The notes: generated by a model from the letters alone, not told the origin. Positions 1 to 11,105 are shown, counted from the first letter of the stretch. The stretch: 39,736 nt of DNA from Cyanobium sp. Prado107 (GCA_025454305.1 JALOOQ010000002.1:1-39736); one strand, 5' to 3'. Translations and numbers: made by a program.

Positions 1-1
1 C

Positions 2-157
2 TCCACCAAGGACCACCTCTACACGCGGATCCTCGAGGAGTTCGACCGGGCCGGCGATCGGGCCCGCATCGCCTCCGCCACCGTGCAGCTGGTGCAGCCC
101 CCTCCGTTCGAGGTGCGTCTGCGGTCACTCCGGCAGGACGACGCGCAGCAGCACTGA
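2..157 (+). CDS. C-terminal fragment of an unidentified protein (possibly MscS-type channel)
   Basis: An open frame enters from the left edge and stops at TGA 155-157. It encodes about 51 residues beginning STKDHLYTRILEEFD and continuing through a segment like AGxxxRIASATVQLV. That pattern is reminiscent of the cytosolic C-terminal end of MscS-family mechanosensitive channels, where an amphipathic helix is followed by a short beta strand ending in aliphatic residues. The resemblance is weak and rests on the last ~40 residues only, so the family call is an inference. Codon use is like the neighbours. The gene converges on ppsA with 23 bases between the stop codons. Confidence 0.5.
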   Translation, partial: STKDHLYTRILEEFDRAGDRARIASATVQLVQPPPFEVRLRSLRQDDAQQH

Positions 158-180
158 GCGCCTGGCTCAGAGGCCGGAAT

Positions 181-187
<7 letters not shown>
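154..187. terminator. Hairpin-forming region between two convergent genes
   Basis: CTGAGC (154-159) and GCTCAG (165-170) form a perfect 6-bp inverted repeat with a 5-base loop. An alternative longer-range pairing joins CGCCTG (159-164) to CAGGCG (182-187). The region covers the stop of the partial left gene and the ppsA stop (TCA on the plus strand at 181-183). No T-tract follows on either strand, so this is a terminator-like structure rather than a classical intrinsic terminator. Confidence 0.35.
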
Positions 188-2697
<2,510 letters not shown>

Positions 2698-2826
2698 GGT
2701 GCGCTGGCGACCAGTTCGACTCTGGCTGTGCAAGCCGGTGGCGGCCGCAACTGTGAACGGCACGATGCACTGGGTGGAAGGGCGGATGGGTGGCACAGTG
2801 GTGCGTCTGTTCCCCAGCCCCGCCTC

Positions 2827-3276
2827 GTGCTCCGCTCCACCCACGCCTGGATCGCTTCGGCTGCGTTCACCCTGGCGACGGTCCTCACCCTGCCTGGCGC
2901 CGCTCAGGCGCAGGCCGCAGCTCCCGGAGCCGCGGCCCGCCCCATCTCTCAGGACGCCATGAACGACATGGCCCTGGCGGCCGCGGTGAGCGTCTGCGAG
3001 ATGGCCGTGGAAGAGAAGGTGGCCGTTCAGAAGACCGTGCTCTCCGCTGCCAAGGCCATGACCTACGTGGTCACCAACCGCTACGGCTCCCAGGTCGCCA
3101 ACGCCGGCAAGCTCCAGCCCGAGCAGATCGCCAACGGCAGCATCATCCAGATCGTCGGCCGGGTGCGTCAGGGCTGCTACGACAAGCTCAGCGCGGCTGA
3201 CAAGAAGTTCGTGGACGACATCCTCGCCGAGTACAACAAGGCCGTCCAGAGTCAGGGTCAGGGCCAGCGCCGCTGA
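2827..3276 (+). CDS. Small secreted conserved hypothetical protein
   Basis: From GTG 2827 the product is 149 residues, starting VLRSTHAW and then a hydrophobic stretch IASAAFTLATVLTLPG ending in AAQAQA. This is a clear Sec signal peptide with likely cleavage after AQA. The mature part (~120 residues) is helical and charged, has two cysteines (in SVCEMAV and RQGCYDKL) that could form a disulfide, and ends in a Gln-rich tail. I recognise it only as a small exported protein of the kind common in marine Synechococcus, and no function is assigned. It diverges from ppsA across 129 bases, in which no convincing -10 element was seen. The longer track ORF (from 2470) is antisense to ppsA and is not the real start. 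Confidence 0.75.
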   Translation: MLRSTHAWIASAAFTLATVLTLPGAAQAQAAAPGAAARPISQDAMNDMALAAAVSVCEMAVEEKVAVQKTVLSAAKAMTYVVTNRYGSQVANAGKLQPEQIANGSIIQIVGRVRQGCYDKLSAADKKFVDDILAEYNKAVQSQGQGQRR

Positions 3277-3320
3277 TCCGCCAGCGCCGCCGGCTTGGCC
3301 CCAGGGCCTCCTCGGATCAG
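3273..3320. terminator. Long inverted repeat spanning two convergent stop codons
   Basis: CTGATCCG (3273-3280) pairs perfectly with CGGATCAG (3313-3320). A second pairing, GGCC with GGCC around CCAG, lies inside the loop. The plus-strand stop TGA (3274-3276) sits in the left arm and the minus-strand stop (TCA 3317-3319) in the right arm. It could act as a bidirectional transcription end or mRNA 3'-end protector. No T-tract is present. Confidence 0.4.
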
Positions 3321-3520
3321 TCCTCGCCGTCGGGGGTCTGATCCGGCAGCAGCTGGGCGAGCAGCCCCGCCCCCATCAGCACCCCGCCGAGCAGCAATGC
3401 CAGGGTGCGGTTCCCGGCGGCGGGCCCGTCTCCGCTCCATGCCGCCGCGGCCATGAATGCTCCCCCCAGCAGCAGGGAGGGCACCAGCACGATCCCCTTG
3501 GCCGTGCGGTTGAGGCTCAT
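3317..3520 (-). CDS. Small two-helix membrane protein, unknown function
   Basis: From ATG 3520 the product is 67 residues ([13 protein letters not shown]...). Two hydrophobic segments, GIVLVPSLLLGGAFMAAAAW and TLALLLGGVLMGAGLLAQLL, are separated by a short polar loop, and the C-terminus is acidic (PDQTPDGED). This predicts a hairpin inner- or thylakoid-membrane protein. The ATG overlaps the stop of the upstream nuclease-like gene as ATGA (3517-3520), so translational coupling is likely, and the gene probably ends an ilvB-led transcript. The track start at 3715 reads out of frame through the neighbouring gene and is rejected. I do not recognise a named family. Confidence 0.7.
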   Translation of the reverse strand: MSLNRTAKGIVLVPSLLLGGAFMAAAAWSGDGPAAGNRTLALLLGGVLMGAGLLAQLLPDQTPDGED

Positions 3521-3936
3521 CGTGAAGCGCAGGCCTGAAGGTCGGCTCCGGCCAGCGGCTGTGCCAGCCCCTGGGCCACCAGCGCCTCTCCCAGGTCCAG
3601 CGCCGGATGGTGGCGGTCGGCCAGGGTCCGCACCCGGGCCAGGAGCACGCCATCGCGCTGCCCCACCGGACGCAGATTCACCCGGGTCCCTCGTGGTGCC
3701 CGCTCGCGCAGCCACTGGGTTGCGGCGTCCGCCTGTCCCGCTTCAACCGCCACGCAGGCCAGGGCCACGCCATAGCTGCGGTTGCTGTCACCCACCTGGA
3801 GCAGCGAGGCGCTGCGCACCTGTAGCACCTCGGCGGCCGCGGCGGTGCCGGGTGCCAGGAGAGCCAGCGGCAGGATCACCAGGGCCAGCACCAGCGACAG
3901 CAGCAGGCGGGTGGGGCTCAGAGCTTGGTGCCGCAA
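3517..3936 (-). CDS. Secreted SNase-like protein, probably degenerate
   Basis: The frame begins near the end of ilvB and encodes a signal peptide ([21 protein letters not shown] then TAAAAEV) followed by ~100 residues. The order [61 protein letters not shown] follows the beta-barrel and helix layout of staphylococcal nuclease. The usual metal and catalytic signatures (DGDT, DAPE, DRYGR) are altered, so catalysis is doubtful. TTG 3936 overlaps the ilvB 3' end by 19 bases. Other starts (CTG/GTG just inside) are possible, and I see no Shine-Dalgarno. The 459-residue track ORF upstream of this point is antisense or shadow sequence. The next gene starts within this stop codon. Confidence 0.6.
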   Translation of the reverse strand: MRHQALSPTRLLLSLVLALVILPLALLAPGTAAAAEVLQVRSASLLQVGDSNRSYGVALACVAVEAGQADAATQWLRERAPRGTRVNLRPVGQRDGVLLARVRTLADRHHPALDLGEALVAQGLAQPLAGADLQACASR

Positions 3937-5819
3937 CTGGGGCAGAAGAGGTGGGCACTGGCGGTGCTGGCCCCGCAGTGGCCGCACTGGCGGGTGGTGT
4001 CGATGGCCAGTTCGGGATGGCTCGGCAAGCCGACCATCTGAGCGTTGCTGGCACCCGGCGGCACCATCGGATAGCAGTTCTCGTTGCGGCGCACCTTCAC
4101 ATCGATGAAGGCCGGACCGGGATGGTCGAGGGCGTCCCGCAGCTGCTGCCTGAGGCTGGCGCGCTCGGTGATCAGCACGCCGCGCACCCCGAAGGCCTCG
4201 GCCAGGCGCTCGAAATCGGGCATGCCGCCGGTCATCTCCGAGGCCGAGTAGCGCTCCCCGTAGAAGCTCTCCTGCCACTGGCGCACCATGCCCTGCCAGC
4301 CGTTGTTGAGCACCACCACCTTCACCGGCAGGTCGTACTGGGCCAGGGTGCCGAGTTCCTGGATGTTCATCAGGATGCTGGCGTCGCCGGCCACGCAGAT
4401 CACCTGCTCGCTGGGGAAGGCGGTCTGCACGCCCATGGCGGCGGGCATGCCGAAGCCCATGGTGCCCAGACCGGCGGAACTGATCCAGCGGCGCGGCCCG
4501 TTGTGCAGGAACTGGGCCGCCCACATCTGGTGCTGGCCCACATCGGTGGTGTAGAAGGCGTCGGGCGCCAGTTCCCGCAGGGCCACCACCACCTCCTGGG
4601 GGGCGATGTCTCCCTCCGGGGACGGCACCACCAGGGGGTAGTGGTGTTTCCAGGTGGCGATGCGGTCCAGCCAGGCGTCGGTGCGGCCCTCGGCACTTTC
4701 CCCCTCGCTGGCGGCCAGCATGGTTTCGATGGCCTGCCGCACATCGCCCACCACGGCCACCTCCGGGATGCGGGTCTTGCCCACCTCGGCGGCGTCGATG
4801 TCGAAATGGATCACCTGGGCCCGCGGGGCGAACCCATCGAGGCGACCGGTGACGCGGTCGTCGAAGCGGGCTCCGGCGGCGATCAGCAGATCGCATTCGG
4901 TGACGGCGAAGTTGGCGTAGGCGGTGCCGTGCATGCCGAGCATGCCCAGGGCCAGAGAGTGCTTCTCATCGAAGACGCCCTTGCCCATCAGCGTGGTGGT
5001 GACGGGCAGCCGGAAGCGTTCGGCCAGCTGTCGGATCGCCTCGTGGGCGCCGCTGCTGATGGCGCCGCCGCCCACGTAGAGCAGTGGCCTGCGGGCCTGA
5101 CGGATCAGCGCCAGGGCTTGGTCGATCCGTTCACGGGAGGGCGCTGAGGGCAGCCGGAAGCCCTTGGGCACGGCCGTGCCCGGATCCACCGGCACGTAGT
5201 CGAACTCCTCCAGGCCCACGTCCTTGGGCACGTCGATCAGCACCGGGCCGGGCCGCCCGCTGGCGGCGATCAGGAAGGCCTCGGCCACGATCCGGCCGAT
5301 GTCCCGGGGGTCGCGCACCACCCAGGAGTGCTTCACGATCGGCAGGGTGATGCCGAAGATGTCCGTTTCCTGGAAGGCATCGGTGCCGATCGCGGCACGG
5401 GGCACCTGGCCGGTGATCACCACCATCGGCACCGAATCCATGTGCGCGGTGGCGATGCCGGTGACGAGGTTGGTGGCGCCCGGCCCGGAGGTGCCGAAAC
5501 ACACGCCCACCCTGCCGGTGGCCCGGGCGTAGGCGTCGGCGGCGTGGGTGCCGCCCTGCTCATGGCGCACCAGGATGTGCTTCAGCCAGCCCCGCTCCTC
5601 GGCCTTGTGCAGCTCGTCGTAGATGGGCAGGATGGCGCCGCCCGGGTAGCCGAAGATGTGCTCCACCCCGTGCCGGTGCAGAGCGTCCATGAGGGCGTAA
5701 CCACCGGTCACGCGTTGCACACGGGTGGCCGAGGCCTCCGCACCGGACCCGCTGGAGCGTGCGGGTTCGCTGATGCTGGTGTTGGTCTGGGCGGCAGAGG
5801 TGAGGGGCGAAAGCGTCAC
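3918..5819 (-). CDS. ilvB: Acetolactate synthase large subunit
   Basis: The thiamine-diphosphate enzyme condenses two pyruvates (or pyruvate and 2-ketobutyrate) in the first common step of valine, leucine and isoleucine synthesis. The PYR domain has [14 protein letters not shown] and [18 protein letters not shown] with the catalytic Glu. The central FAD-binding-like domain follows ([32 protein letters not shown] type motifs). The PP domain has [14 protein letters not shown] and the cofactor motif GDASILMN...LNN. GTG 5819 ([11 protein letters not shown]) gives 633 residues. The track GTG 5864 adds 15 residues but lies on top of a likely -10 element. The last 22 residues form CxxC-x10-CxxC (C612, C615, C626, C629), a zinc-ribbon-like tail. 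The gene is followed by two overlapping or coupled small genes. Confidence 0.95.
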   Translation of the reverse strand: MTLSPLTSAAQTNTSISEPARSSGSGAEASATRVQRVTGGYALMDALHRHGVEHIFGYPGGAILPIYDELHKAEERGWLKHILVRHEQGGTHAADAYARATGRVGVCFGTSGPGATNLVTGIATAHMDSVPMVVITGQVPRAAIGTDAFQETDIFGITLPIVKHSWVVRDPRDIGRIVAEAFLIAASGRPGPVLIDVPKDVGLEEFDYVPVDPGTAVPKGFRLPSAPSRERIDQALALIRQARRPLLYVGGGAISSGAHEAIRQLAERFRLPVTTTLMGKGVFDEKHSLALGMLGMHGTAYANFAVTECDLLIAAGARFDDRVTGRLDGFAPRAQVIHFDIDAAEVGKTRIPEVAVVGDVRQAIETMLAASEGESAEGRTDAWLDRIATWKHHYPLVVPSPEGDIAPQEVVVALRELAPDAFYTTDVGQHQMWAAQFLHNGPRRWISSAGLGTMGFGMPAAMGVQTAFPSEQVICVAGDASILMNIQELGTLAQYDLPVKVVVLNNGWQGMVRQWQESFYGERYSASEMTGGMPDFERLAEAFGVRGVLITERASLRQQLRDALDHPGPAFIDVKVRRNENCYPMVPPGASNAQMVGLPSHPELAIDTTRQCGHCGASTASAHLFCPSCGTKL

Positions 5820-5862
5820 GGCTGCGGCGGCCAAGCACCCTGGCCAGTGGAAAACTGCGCTC

Positions 5863-5868
5863 ACCCTA
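5863..5868 (-). promoter_or_regulatory. Candidate -10 element for ilvB
   Basis: On the minus strand the sequence reads CCTAGGGTGAG. TAGGGT (plus strand ACCCTA) keeps the first, second and last bases of TATAAT. Transcription would begin near 5856, giving a leader of roughly 35 bases before GTG 5819 and excluding GTG 5864 as the start. No clear -35 is visible, and the hairpin at 5880-5915 lies where one would be. Confidence 0.3.
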
Positions 5869-5879
5869 GGCGCTGAATG

Positions 5880-5915
5880 GCCGTCTGAGGCCAGTCGTCG
5901 CAGGCCTCAGACGGC
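5880..5915 (-). terminator. Perfect 13-bp hairpin at the end of the M23 peptidase gene
   Basis: GCCGTCTGAGGCC (5880-5892) and GGCCTCAGACGGC (5903-5915) are perfect reverse complements around the 10-base loop AGTCGTCGCA. This is the strongest hairpin seen in the window. The stop codon of the M23 peptidase gene (TCA at 5907-5909) lies in the right arm, so the last two codons are part of the structure. Downstream on the minus strand the sequence is CCATTCAGC, without a U-tract. It separates the peptidase gene from ilvB on the same strand and could be a Rho-independent-like terminator, an attenuator for ilvB, or an RNA-stability element. Confidence 0.55.
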
Positions 5916-6515
5916 TCCCTGCCTGGCCCTGGCCATCGCCCTGAGCACCAGGGCGGGATCCATCCACGCGTTGCGGAAGCGCATGCCCCAGTGCAGATGG
6001 GGTCCGGTGCTGCGGCCGGTTACCCCCACATGGCCGATCAGCTCACCGGTGCGGATCGCCTGACCGGCGCGGATCGCCACCGGTCCGCTGCGGTACACCC
6101 CCCCCGACACCGAGCCGGAGAGGTGGCAGTAGATGTGTTCGTAGTCCCCGGAGCGGATCACCAGGCCCAGACCGCAGGTGCCGTCGTTGATCACGCTCTC
6201 CACCACTCCGCCCCACCAGTTGCGGATCGGCGAACCCATGGGAGCGGCGATGTCCAGGCCGTAATGGGGTTCGACCGCGCCCCAGGGGCCGGTGCGGGTG
6301 CCGAAATGGCTGGTGTACCCCGCGAAACTCACCACCGGAAACACCCCCCGGTTCCACATGCTGCGGGCCTGGACCGGCTGGAGTTGCAACGGACCGCCGT
6401 GAAGCACCAGCGCGCCGGTGATGAGGCCACCCAGGGCGGTGGCGATCGCCAGGTGCCGTCCCCGGGGGGAAGCGTCCTGGAGGCGCAATCGCGCCCCTGC
6501 CCGCCATCCCCTCAC
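5907..6515 (-). CDS. M23 (LytM/lysostaphin-type) peptidase
   Basis: The product is a zinc peptidase of the M23 family, which cleaves peptidoglycan cross-bridges or acts as a cell-wall regulator in the periplasm. From GTG 6515 it has 202 residues. A basic N-terminus (RGWRAGARLRLQDASPRGR) is followed by one membrane anchor (HLAIATALGGLITGALVL). The LytM domain comes next, with HYGLDIAAPMGSPI supplying the HxxxD zinc ligands and GPHLHWGMRF the HxH pair, so the active site looks intact. The track start ATG 6575 overlaps the end of hemH. GTG 6515 leaves a 22-base gap after hemH, and neither start has a clear Shine-Dalgarno. Same strand as hemH and probably co-transcribed. The stop codon lies in a strong hairpin. 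Confidence 0.85.
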   Translation of the reverse strand: MRGWRAGARLRLQDASPRGRHLAIATALGGLITGALVLHGGPLQLQPVQARSMWNRGVFPVVSFAGYTSHFGTRTGPWGAVEPHYGLDIAAPMGSPIRNWWGGVVESVINDGTCGLGLVIRSGDYEHIYCHLSGSVSGGVYRSGPVAIRAGQAIRTGELIGHVGVTGRSTGPHLHWGMRFRNAWMDPALVLRAMARARQGAV

Positions 6516-6537
6516 GCCGGCGTCGCGGTCGGCGATC

Positions 6538-7713
6538 TCAGAGCAGCCCCAGAGCATGCAGCGGTCCCCTGCCACTGATCAATTCCAGCAGAAAAGCGGA
6601 AAAACCGAGCATCGCCAGGCGGCCGTTCCACACCTCGGAGCTGTTGTTCCAGCCCCAGGCCCAGCGGTCCTGGGGATAGAGCTTCACCTTCCTGGGCAGG
6701 GACGCGGCCTGGTCGAGGTTCACCTCCGGGCCCTCGAGGGCCTGCTGCACCAGGTGCGCCAGGCCGTCGATGAAGGACGGGGTGGTGTCGAGGGCCGGAA
6801 CCCGCCGGAAGTTGGTGATCCCTGCCTCGGTGGCCAGCTCGCGGTACTCGATGTCGATCTCCTCGAGGGTCTCGATGTGCTCGCTCACGAAGCTGATCGG
6901 CACCACCACCAGATCCTTCACACCCTGCTGGCCCAGTTCCTCCAGGGCCTCGTCGGTGTAGGGCTTGAGCCACTCCACCGGTCCCACCCGGCTCTGGTAG
7001 GCCAGGGTGAACGCGTTGGCATGGCCCAGGTCGCTTTCCAGGCGCTCCATGATCAGCCGGGCGCAGGTCTCGATCTCCTCCTGGTACGGGTCGCCCGCCT
7101 CCTCCACGTAGCTCCTGGGCACGCCGTGGGCGCTGAAGAAGACGTGTGCCCGGGCCGGGTCCGGGCAGGCCTGGATCTCTCGCGCGATCAGCTCGGCCAT
7201 CGCTCCGATGTAGCCGGGGTCGTCGTAATAACTGCGGATGCAGCGGATCGGCAGGCGGGCGAAGGCCGGATCGCTCTGGCGCAGACGCTGGAGTTCCCGG
7301 AAGCTCGAGCCGCTGGTGCTGATCGAGAAATGGGGGTAGAGGGGCAGCACCACCACCTCGTCGATGGCGTCCGCCTTGATGTCGGCCACCGCCGATTCCG
7401 TGAAGGGGTGCCAGTAGCGCATCGCCACGTAGCTGGTGGCCTCGATCCCCCGCTGGCGCAGCACGCTCTGCAGTTCGCGCGCCTGCTGCTCGGTGATCCG
7501 CCGCAGCGGCGAGCCGCCGCCGATGGAGCGGTAGGCCTCCTGGGACTTGCTAGCCCGCAGACTGCTGATCAGCCAGGCCAGGGGTTTCTGCAGGGCCGGA
7601 TTCGGCAGCCGGATGATCTCCGGATCGGAGAAGAGGTTGTAGAGAAAAGGGCCGACGTCCTGGATCCGCTCCGGACCCCCGAGGTTCAGCAGCAGCACGC
7701 CCACCTTGGCCAT
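6538..7713 (-). CDS. hemH: Ferrochelatase with C-terminal chlorophyll-binding-like helix
   Basis: Ferrochelatase inserts Fe2+ into protoporphyrin IX, the last step of haem synthesis, here membrane-associated. ATG 7713 ([15 protein letters not shown]) gives 391 residues. The class I core has [42 protein letters not shown] (with the conserved His) and VFFSAHGVP. After the catalytic core comes a linker and then [19 protein letters not shown], a CAB (chlorophyll a/b-binding) motif within a hydrophobic helix. That extension is typical of cyanobacterial and plastid ferrochelatases and is linked in the literature to dimerisation and chlorophyll-haem balance. The 16 residues that the track places before ATG 7713 do not belong to the family. 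Very secure. Confidence 0.97.
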   Translation of the reverse strand: MAKVGVLLLNLGGPERIQDVGPFLYNLFSDPEIIRLPNPALQKPLAWLISSLRASKSQEAYRSIGGGSPLRRITEQQARELQSVLRQRGIEATSYVAMRYWHPFTESAVADIKADAIDEVVVLPLYPHFSISTSGSSFRELQRLRQSDPAFARLPIRCIRSYYDDPGYIGAMAELIAREIQACPDPARAHVFFSAHGVPRSYVEEAGDPYQEEIETCARLIMERLESDLGHANAFTLAYQSRVGPVEWLKPYTDEALEELGQQGVKDLVVVPISFVSEHIETLEEIDIEYRELATEAGITNFRRVPALDTTPSFIDGLAHLVQQALEGPEVNLDQAASLPRKVKLYPQDRWAWGWNNSSEVWNGRLAMLGFSAFLLELISGRGPLHALGLL

Positions 7714-7820
7714 GCCTTCGTTCCATCCGGCGCACCGCGCTGAGCGTAACGCTGGCCGCACTGCCCTAGCGCCCCTGCCGCCCCATCGATAGGTTCATGG
7801 CGACCACTGCCTGAACGGCC

Positions 7821-9071
7821 ATGGCGGCCAGCCCCGTCGCGTCCGGCCCGGGGGCGGCACTGGATGCCGCCCTGGCCGATCACAACGCCCGCCTGGCGGC
7901 GATCGGCATTGCCCTGAGGATCGAGCGGCGCGGCTCCAGGCTGGGTCTGCGCGGGCCTCTGCCCTGCAGGCAGGGCGGGCAGCGCCACACCGTGCAGCGC
8001 CTCAGCCTCGGCCTGCCCGCCACCGCCGCGGGCCTGGAGCAGGCCCGCCAGCAGCTGCGCGAGGTGCTGCGGCAGCTGGAACACAACTGCTTCGGCTGGG
8101 AGCGCTGGAGCCGGTCCCGCGACACCGCCGCCGCCGCTATCGGCCTGGAGGACAGCGAGGGCCACCTGGAGGGGATCTCCGATCTGGGGGTGCTGGTGGA
8201 CCAGTTCGAGCGCGCCTTCTTCCAGGATCACCAGCGCCGCCGCAATCCCGCCGGCAGCCGCACCACCTGGACCGCCGCCTACCGGCCTTACCTGCGCCGC
8301 TTGCTGCAGCAGGGCCAGTCCGAGCGCGCCCTGCCGCCGGCCGCGCTGAGCGAGCTGCTGGAGCGGGTGCTGGAGAGCTATGAGCCGGCCAGCAGCAGCC
8401 GCCAGCAGTGCGGCATCGCCCTGGCGGCCCTGGCCCGGCATGCCGGCATCCCCCTGCCGCCGGACTGGGGCGAGCGGGCCGCCGGCTACGGCCTGCACGC
8501 GGCCCGCTTCCGCCGGCTGCCCAGCGACAGGCAGATCCTCCAGCTCCTGGAGCTGATCCCCAGCCCCGCCTGGCGCCTGGCCTACGGCCTGATGGCCACC
8601 TACGGCCTGCGCAACCACGAGGTGTTCTACTGCGACCTCTCGGCCCTGGCCTCCGGTGGCGATCGGGTGATCCGGGTGCTGCCCACCAGCAAGACGGGCG
8701 AGCACCAGGTGTGGCCGTTCCAGCCCCAGTGGGTGGAGCACTTCGGCCTGGAGCGGCTCGGCGGTGATCCACGGTTGCTGCCGCCCGTGCGCACCGACCT
8801 GAACCGCACCACCCTGCAGCAGGTGGGCCGGCGGGTGGCCGAGCAGTTCCGCCGCTACGGCCTGCCGATCACCCCCTACGACCTGCGCCACGCCTGGGCC
8901 GTGCGCACGATTCACATCGGCCTGCCCGACACGGTGGCGGCGCGGATGATGGGCCACTCCGTGGCCATCCACACCCGCACCTACCACCACTGGATCACCC
9001 GTCGTGACCAGCAGCAGGCGGTGGACGCCGCCCTGGCCCGGCAGCGGCAGGGCGGTCAGCGGGTGGCCTGA
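7821..9071 (+). CDS. Tyrosine recombinase (phage-integrase family), core-genome copy
   Basis: The 416-residue protein has an N-terminal SAM-like/core-binding region (about 125-240) and a C-terminal catalytic domain. Catalytic residues are visible: R264 in TYGLRNHEV, K291 in TSKTGEH, R356 in PYDLRHAW (the first His of the classic HxxR is Tyr353, a common variant), H379 in MMGHS and the nucleophile Y388 in HTRTYHHW. The first ~120 residues are unusual, with a region resembling the AP2-like arm (RIERRGSRLGLRGPLP). The gene sits between hemH and cobO with no flanking repeats, tRNA or cargo genes, and its base composition matches its neighbours. This suggests a resident, domesticated recombinase rather than a recent element. 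Natural target unknown. Confidence 0.85.
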   Translation: MAASPVASGPGAALDAALADHNARLAAIGIALRIERRGSRLGLRGPLPCRQGGQRHTVQRLSLGLPATAAGLEQARQQLREVLRQLEHNCFGWERWSRSRDTAAAAIGLEDSEGHLEGISDLGVLVDQFERAFFQDHQRRRNPAGSRTTWTAAYRPYLRRLLQQGQSERALPPAALSELLERVLESYEPASSSRQQCGIALAALARHAGIPLPPDWGERAAGYGLHAARFRRLPSDRQILQLLELIPSPAWRLAYGLMATYGLRNHEVFYCDLSALASGGDRVIRVLPTSKTGEHQVWPFQPQWVEHFGLERLGGDPRLLPPVRTDLNRTTLQQVGRRVAEQFRRYGLPITPYDLRHAWAVRTIHIGLPDTVAARMMGHSVAIHTRTYHHWITRRDQQQAVDAALARQRQGGQRVA

Positions 9072-9108
9072 ACCCGCCAGAGTGGCAGACCCCGTCCCTG
9101 CTGCGCCC

Positions 9109-9786
9109 ATGCCGCCCACCCGCCTTGATCATGAGCTCGACATCCAGGCCGCCGAACTCGGGCCGGGAGGGGATCTGGCGCCGGAGGCGGATCAGGAGGC
9201 CTATCGCCGCCGCATGGCCCGCCGCCGGGAGGTGCAGCAGCAACGCGTGGGCGAGCGCAACCTGGAGAAGGGTCTGGTGCTGGTGTTCACGGGCGAAGGC
9301 AAAGGCAAGACCACGGCGGCTCTCGGCCTGGTGCTGCGCAGCCTCGGCCACGGGGAGCGGGTGGCGGTGGTGCAGTTCATCAAGGGCGGCTGGCAGCCGG
9401 GCGAGGCCAGGGCCCTGGAGCTGTTCGGCGATGCCCTGGCCTGGCATGCCCTGGGGGAGGGCTTCACCTGGGAGACCCAGGACCGCGAGCGTGACCGCCA
9501 GCTGGTACAGACCGCCTGGGAGCGCTCCTGCGCCTACCTGGCGGATCCCGGGCGCCATCTGGTGGTGCTCGATGAGGTGAACGTGGCCCTGAAGCTGGGC
9601 TATCTGGCGGTGGAGCAGGTGCTGGAGGGGCTGGCCCTGCGCCCCGAACTCACCCATGTGGCGCTCACCGGCCGCGGCGCGCCGCCGGCCCTGCTGGAGC
9701 GGGCCGATCTGGTGACGGAGATGAAGCTGGTGCGCCATCCCTTCCGGGAGCAGGGGGTGAAGGCACAGCGCGGCATCGAGTTCTGA
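9109..9786 (+). CDS. cobO: Cob(I)yrinic acid a,c-diamide adenosyltransferase
   Basis: The enzyme attaches the 5'-deoxyadenosyl group of ATP to cob(I)alamin or cob(I)yrinate during B12 synthesis (BtuR/CobA/CobO family, PduO-unrelated). ATG 9109 ([11 protein letters not shown]) gives 225 residues. A P-loop [14 protein letters not shown] at residues 60-73 begins the RecA-like fold. [22 protein letters not shown] and [10 protein letters not shown] are family hallmarks. The N-terminal ~45 residues are charged and helical. The track start 9004 runs through the end of the recombinase gene. The gene is 37 bases downstream of the recombinase and 49 bases upstream of pyrH. Its presence with cobK fits a B12-synthesising (pseudocobalamin-type) picocyanobacterium. 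Confidence 0.95.
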   Translation: MPPTRLDHELDIQAAELGPGGDLAPEADQEAYRRRMARRREVQQQRVGERNLEKGLVLVFTGEGKGKTTAALGLVLRSLGHGERVAVVQFIKGGWQPGEARALELFGDALAWHALGEGFTWETQDRERDRQLVQTAWERSCAYLADPGRHLVVLDEVNVALKLGYLAVEQVLEGLALRPELTHVALTGRGAPPALLERADLVTEMKLVRHPFREQGVKAQRGIEF

Positions 9787-9835
9787 AGCCCCCCGGTGCC
9801 GCCATTGCTACGGTGCCGCAGATCGGCGGGGGGCG

Positions 9836-10543
9836 ATGGGGTTCAGGCGTGTGCTGCTCAAGCTCAGCGGCGAGGCTCTGATGGGCGAGCAGGGCTACGG
9901 GATCGACCCGGCGATCGTGCAGTCGATCGCCGCTGACGTGGCCGCCTGCGTGGCCGACGGCACCCAGCTGGCGATCGTGGTGGGCGGCGGCAACATCTTC
10001 CGGGGCCTCAAGGGCAGCGCCGCCGGCATGGACCGTGCCACCGCCGACTACGTCGGCATGCTGGCCACGGTGATGAACGCCATCACCCTCCAGGACGGGC
10101 TGGAGCGGGCCGGGGTGCCCACCCGGGTGCAGAGCGCCATCTCGATGCAGGAGGTGGCCGAGCCCTACATCCGCCGCCGGGCGATCCGTCACATGGAGAA
10201 GGGGAGGGTGGTGATCTTCGCGGCCGGCACCGGCAACCCCTTCTTCACCACCGACACCACCGCCGCTCTGCGCGCTGCGGAGATCAACGCCGACGTGGTG
10301 TTCAAGGCCACCAAGGTGGACGGGGTGTACGACCGCGACCCGGCCCGCCACCCCGATGCCCGCCGCTACGAGACGCTCTCCTTCCTCGAGGTGCTCAGCA
10401 GCGAACTGGAGGTGATGGACGGGGCCGCCATCGCCCTCTGCAAGGACAACGCCATCCCCATCGTGGTGTTTGATCTGTTCGGCCCCGGCAACATCGGCCG
10501 GGCCGTGCGCGGTGAGCCGATCGGCACCCGCATTCATCCCTGA
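9836..10543 (+). CDS. pyrH: UMP kinase
   Basis: The bacterial hexameric UMP kinase phosphorylates UMP to UDP and belongs to the amino-acid-kinase fold. It has 235 residues from ATG 9836, the normal length. Motifs include [13 protein letters not shown] at the N-terminus, [37 protein letters not shown] for UMP and ATP binding, and [17 protein letters not shown]-rich stretch (GGCGGGGGGCG) just upstream could serve as a Shine-Dalgarno. frr follows 22 bases later, the pairing seen in most bacteria. Confidence 0.98.
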   Translation: MGFRRVLLKLSGEALMGEQGYGIDPAIVQSIAADVAACVADGTQLAIVVGGGNIFRGLKGSAAGMDRATADYVGMLATVMNAITLQDGLERAGVPTRVQSAISMQEVAEPYIRRRAIRHMEKGRVVIFAAGTGNPFFTTDTTAALRAAEINADVVFKATKVDGVYDRDPARHPDARRYETLSFLEVLSSELEVMDGAAIALCKDNAIPIVVFDLFGPGNIGRAVRGEPIGTRIHP

Positions 10544-10565
10544 GCCCCCAGTCTGAGCGATCGAC

Positions 10566-11105
10566 ATGGATCTGGAAGCCGCGATGCGCAAGTCGGTGGA
10601 CGCCGCCCTGCGCAACTTCAACACCATCCGCACCGGGCGGGCCAACACCTCCCTGCTGGACAAGATCAGCGTGGAGTACTACGGCGCCGAGACGCCGCTC
10701 AGATCGCTGGCCAGCCTCACCACGCCCGATTCCCAGACGATCCAGATCCAGCCCTTCGACCAGGGCGCCCTCGGCCTGATCGAGAAGGCGATCGCCATGA
10801 GTGACCTGGGTCTCACCTGCAACAACGACGGCAAGGTGATCCGCATCAACATCCCGCCCCTCACCGAGGACCGCCGCAAGGAGCTCTGCAAGATCGCCGC
10901 CAAGTACGCCGAGGAGGGGAAGGTGGCCCTGCGCAACAACCGGCGTGACGGCATCGACCGGATCAAGAGGCAGGAGAAGGACGGTGAACTCTCCGAGGAT
11001 CAGAGCCACGACGAGCAGGAGAAGGTGCAGAAGCTCACCGATCGCTTCATCGCCGAACTGGAGAAGCATCTGGCCGAGAAGGAGGCGGAGATCCTCAAGG
11101 TTTGA
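10566..11105 (+). CDS. frr: Ribosome recycling factor
   Basis: RRF splits post-termination ribosomes together with EF-G. The product has 179 residues and is slightly short at the N-terminus: an in-frame TGA at 10554-10556 fixes ATG 10566 as the first possible ATG. The family is recognised from [54 protein letters not shown] and the C-terminal helix ending in [10 protein letters not shown]. The stop TGA overlaps the next start as TTGA (11102-11105), suggesting coupling to the flavoprotein gene. Confidence 0.98.
   Translation: MDLEAAMRKSVDAALRNFNTIRTGRANTSLLDKISVEYYGAETPLRSLASLTTPDSQTIQIQPFDQGALGLIEKAIAMSDLGLTCNNDGKVIRINIPPLTEDRRKELCKIAAKYAEEGKVALRNNRRDGIDRIKRQEKDGELSEDQSHDEQEKVQKLTDRFIAELEKHLAEKEAEILKV

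Noticed and set aside
2698-2844. PpsA extension to 2844 in the ORF track
   Set aside because: Non-homologous and overlaps the divergent secreted-protein gene; ATG 2697 fits family length.
3405-5147. 580-residue plus-strand ORF opposite ilvB and its neighbours
   Set aside because: Overlaps three convincing minus-strand genes. Gly/His/Ala-rich with no recognisable motif.
5820-5864. IlvB start at GTG 5864
   Set aside because: A -10-like TAGGGT overlaps it; the shorter GTG 5819 start is more likely, though not proven.
7821-9071. Integrative element or prophage around the tyrosine recombinase
   Set aside because: No att repeats, tRNA, cargo, or change in composition; flanks are core housekeeping genes.
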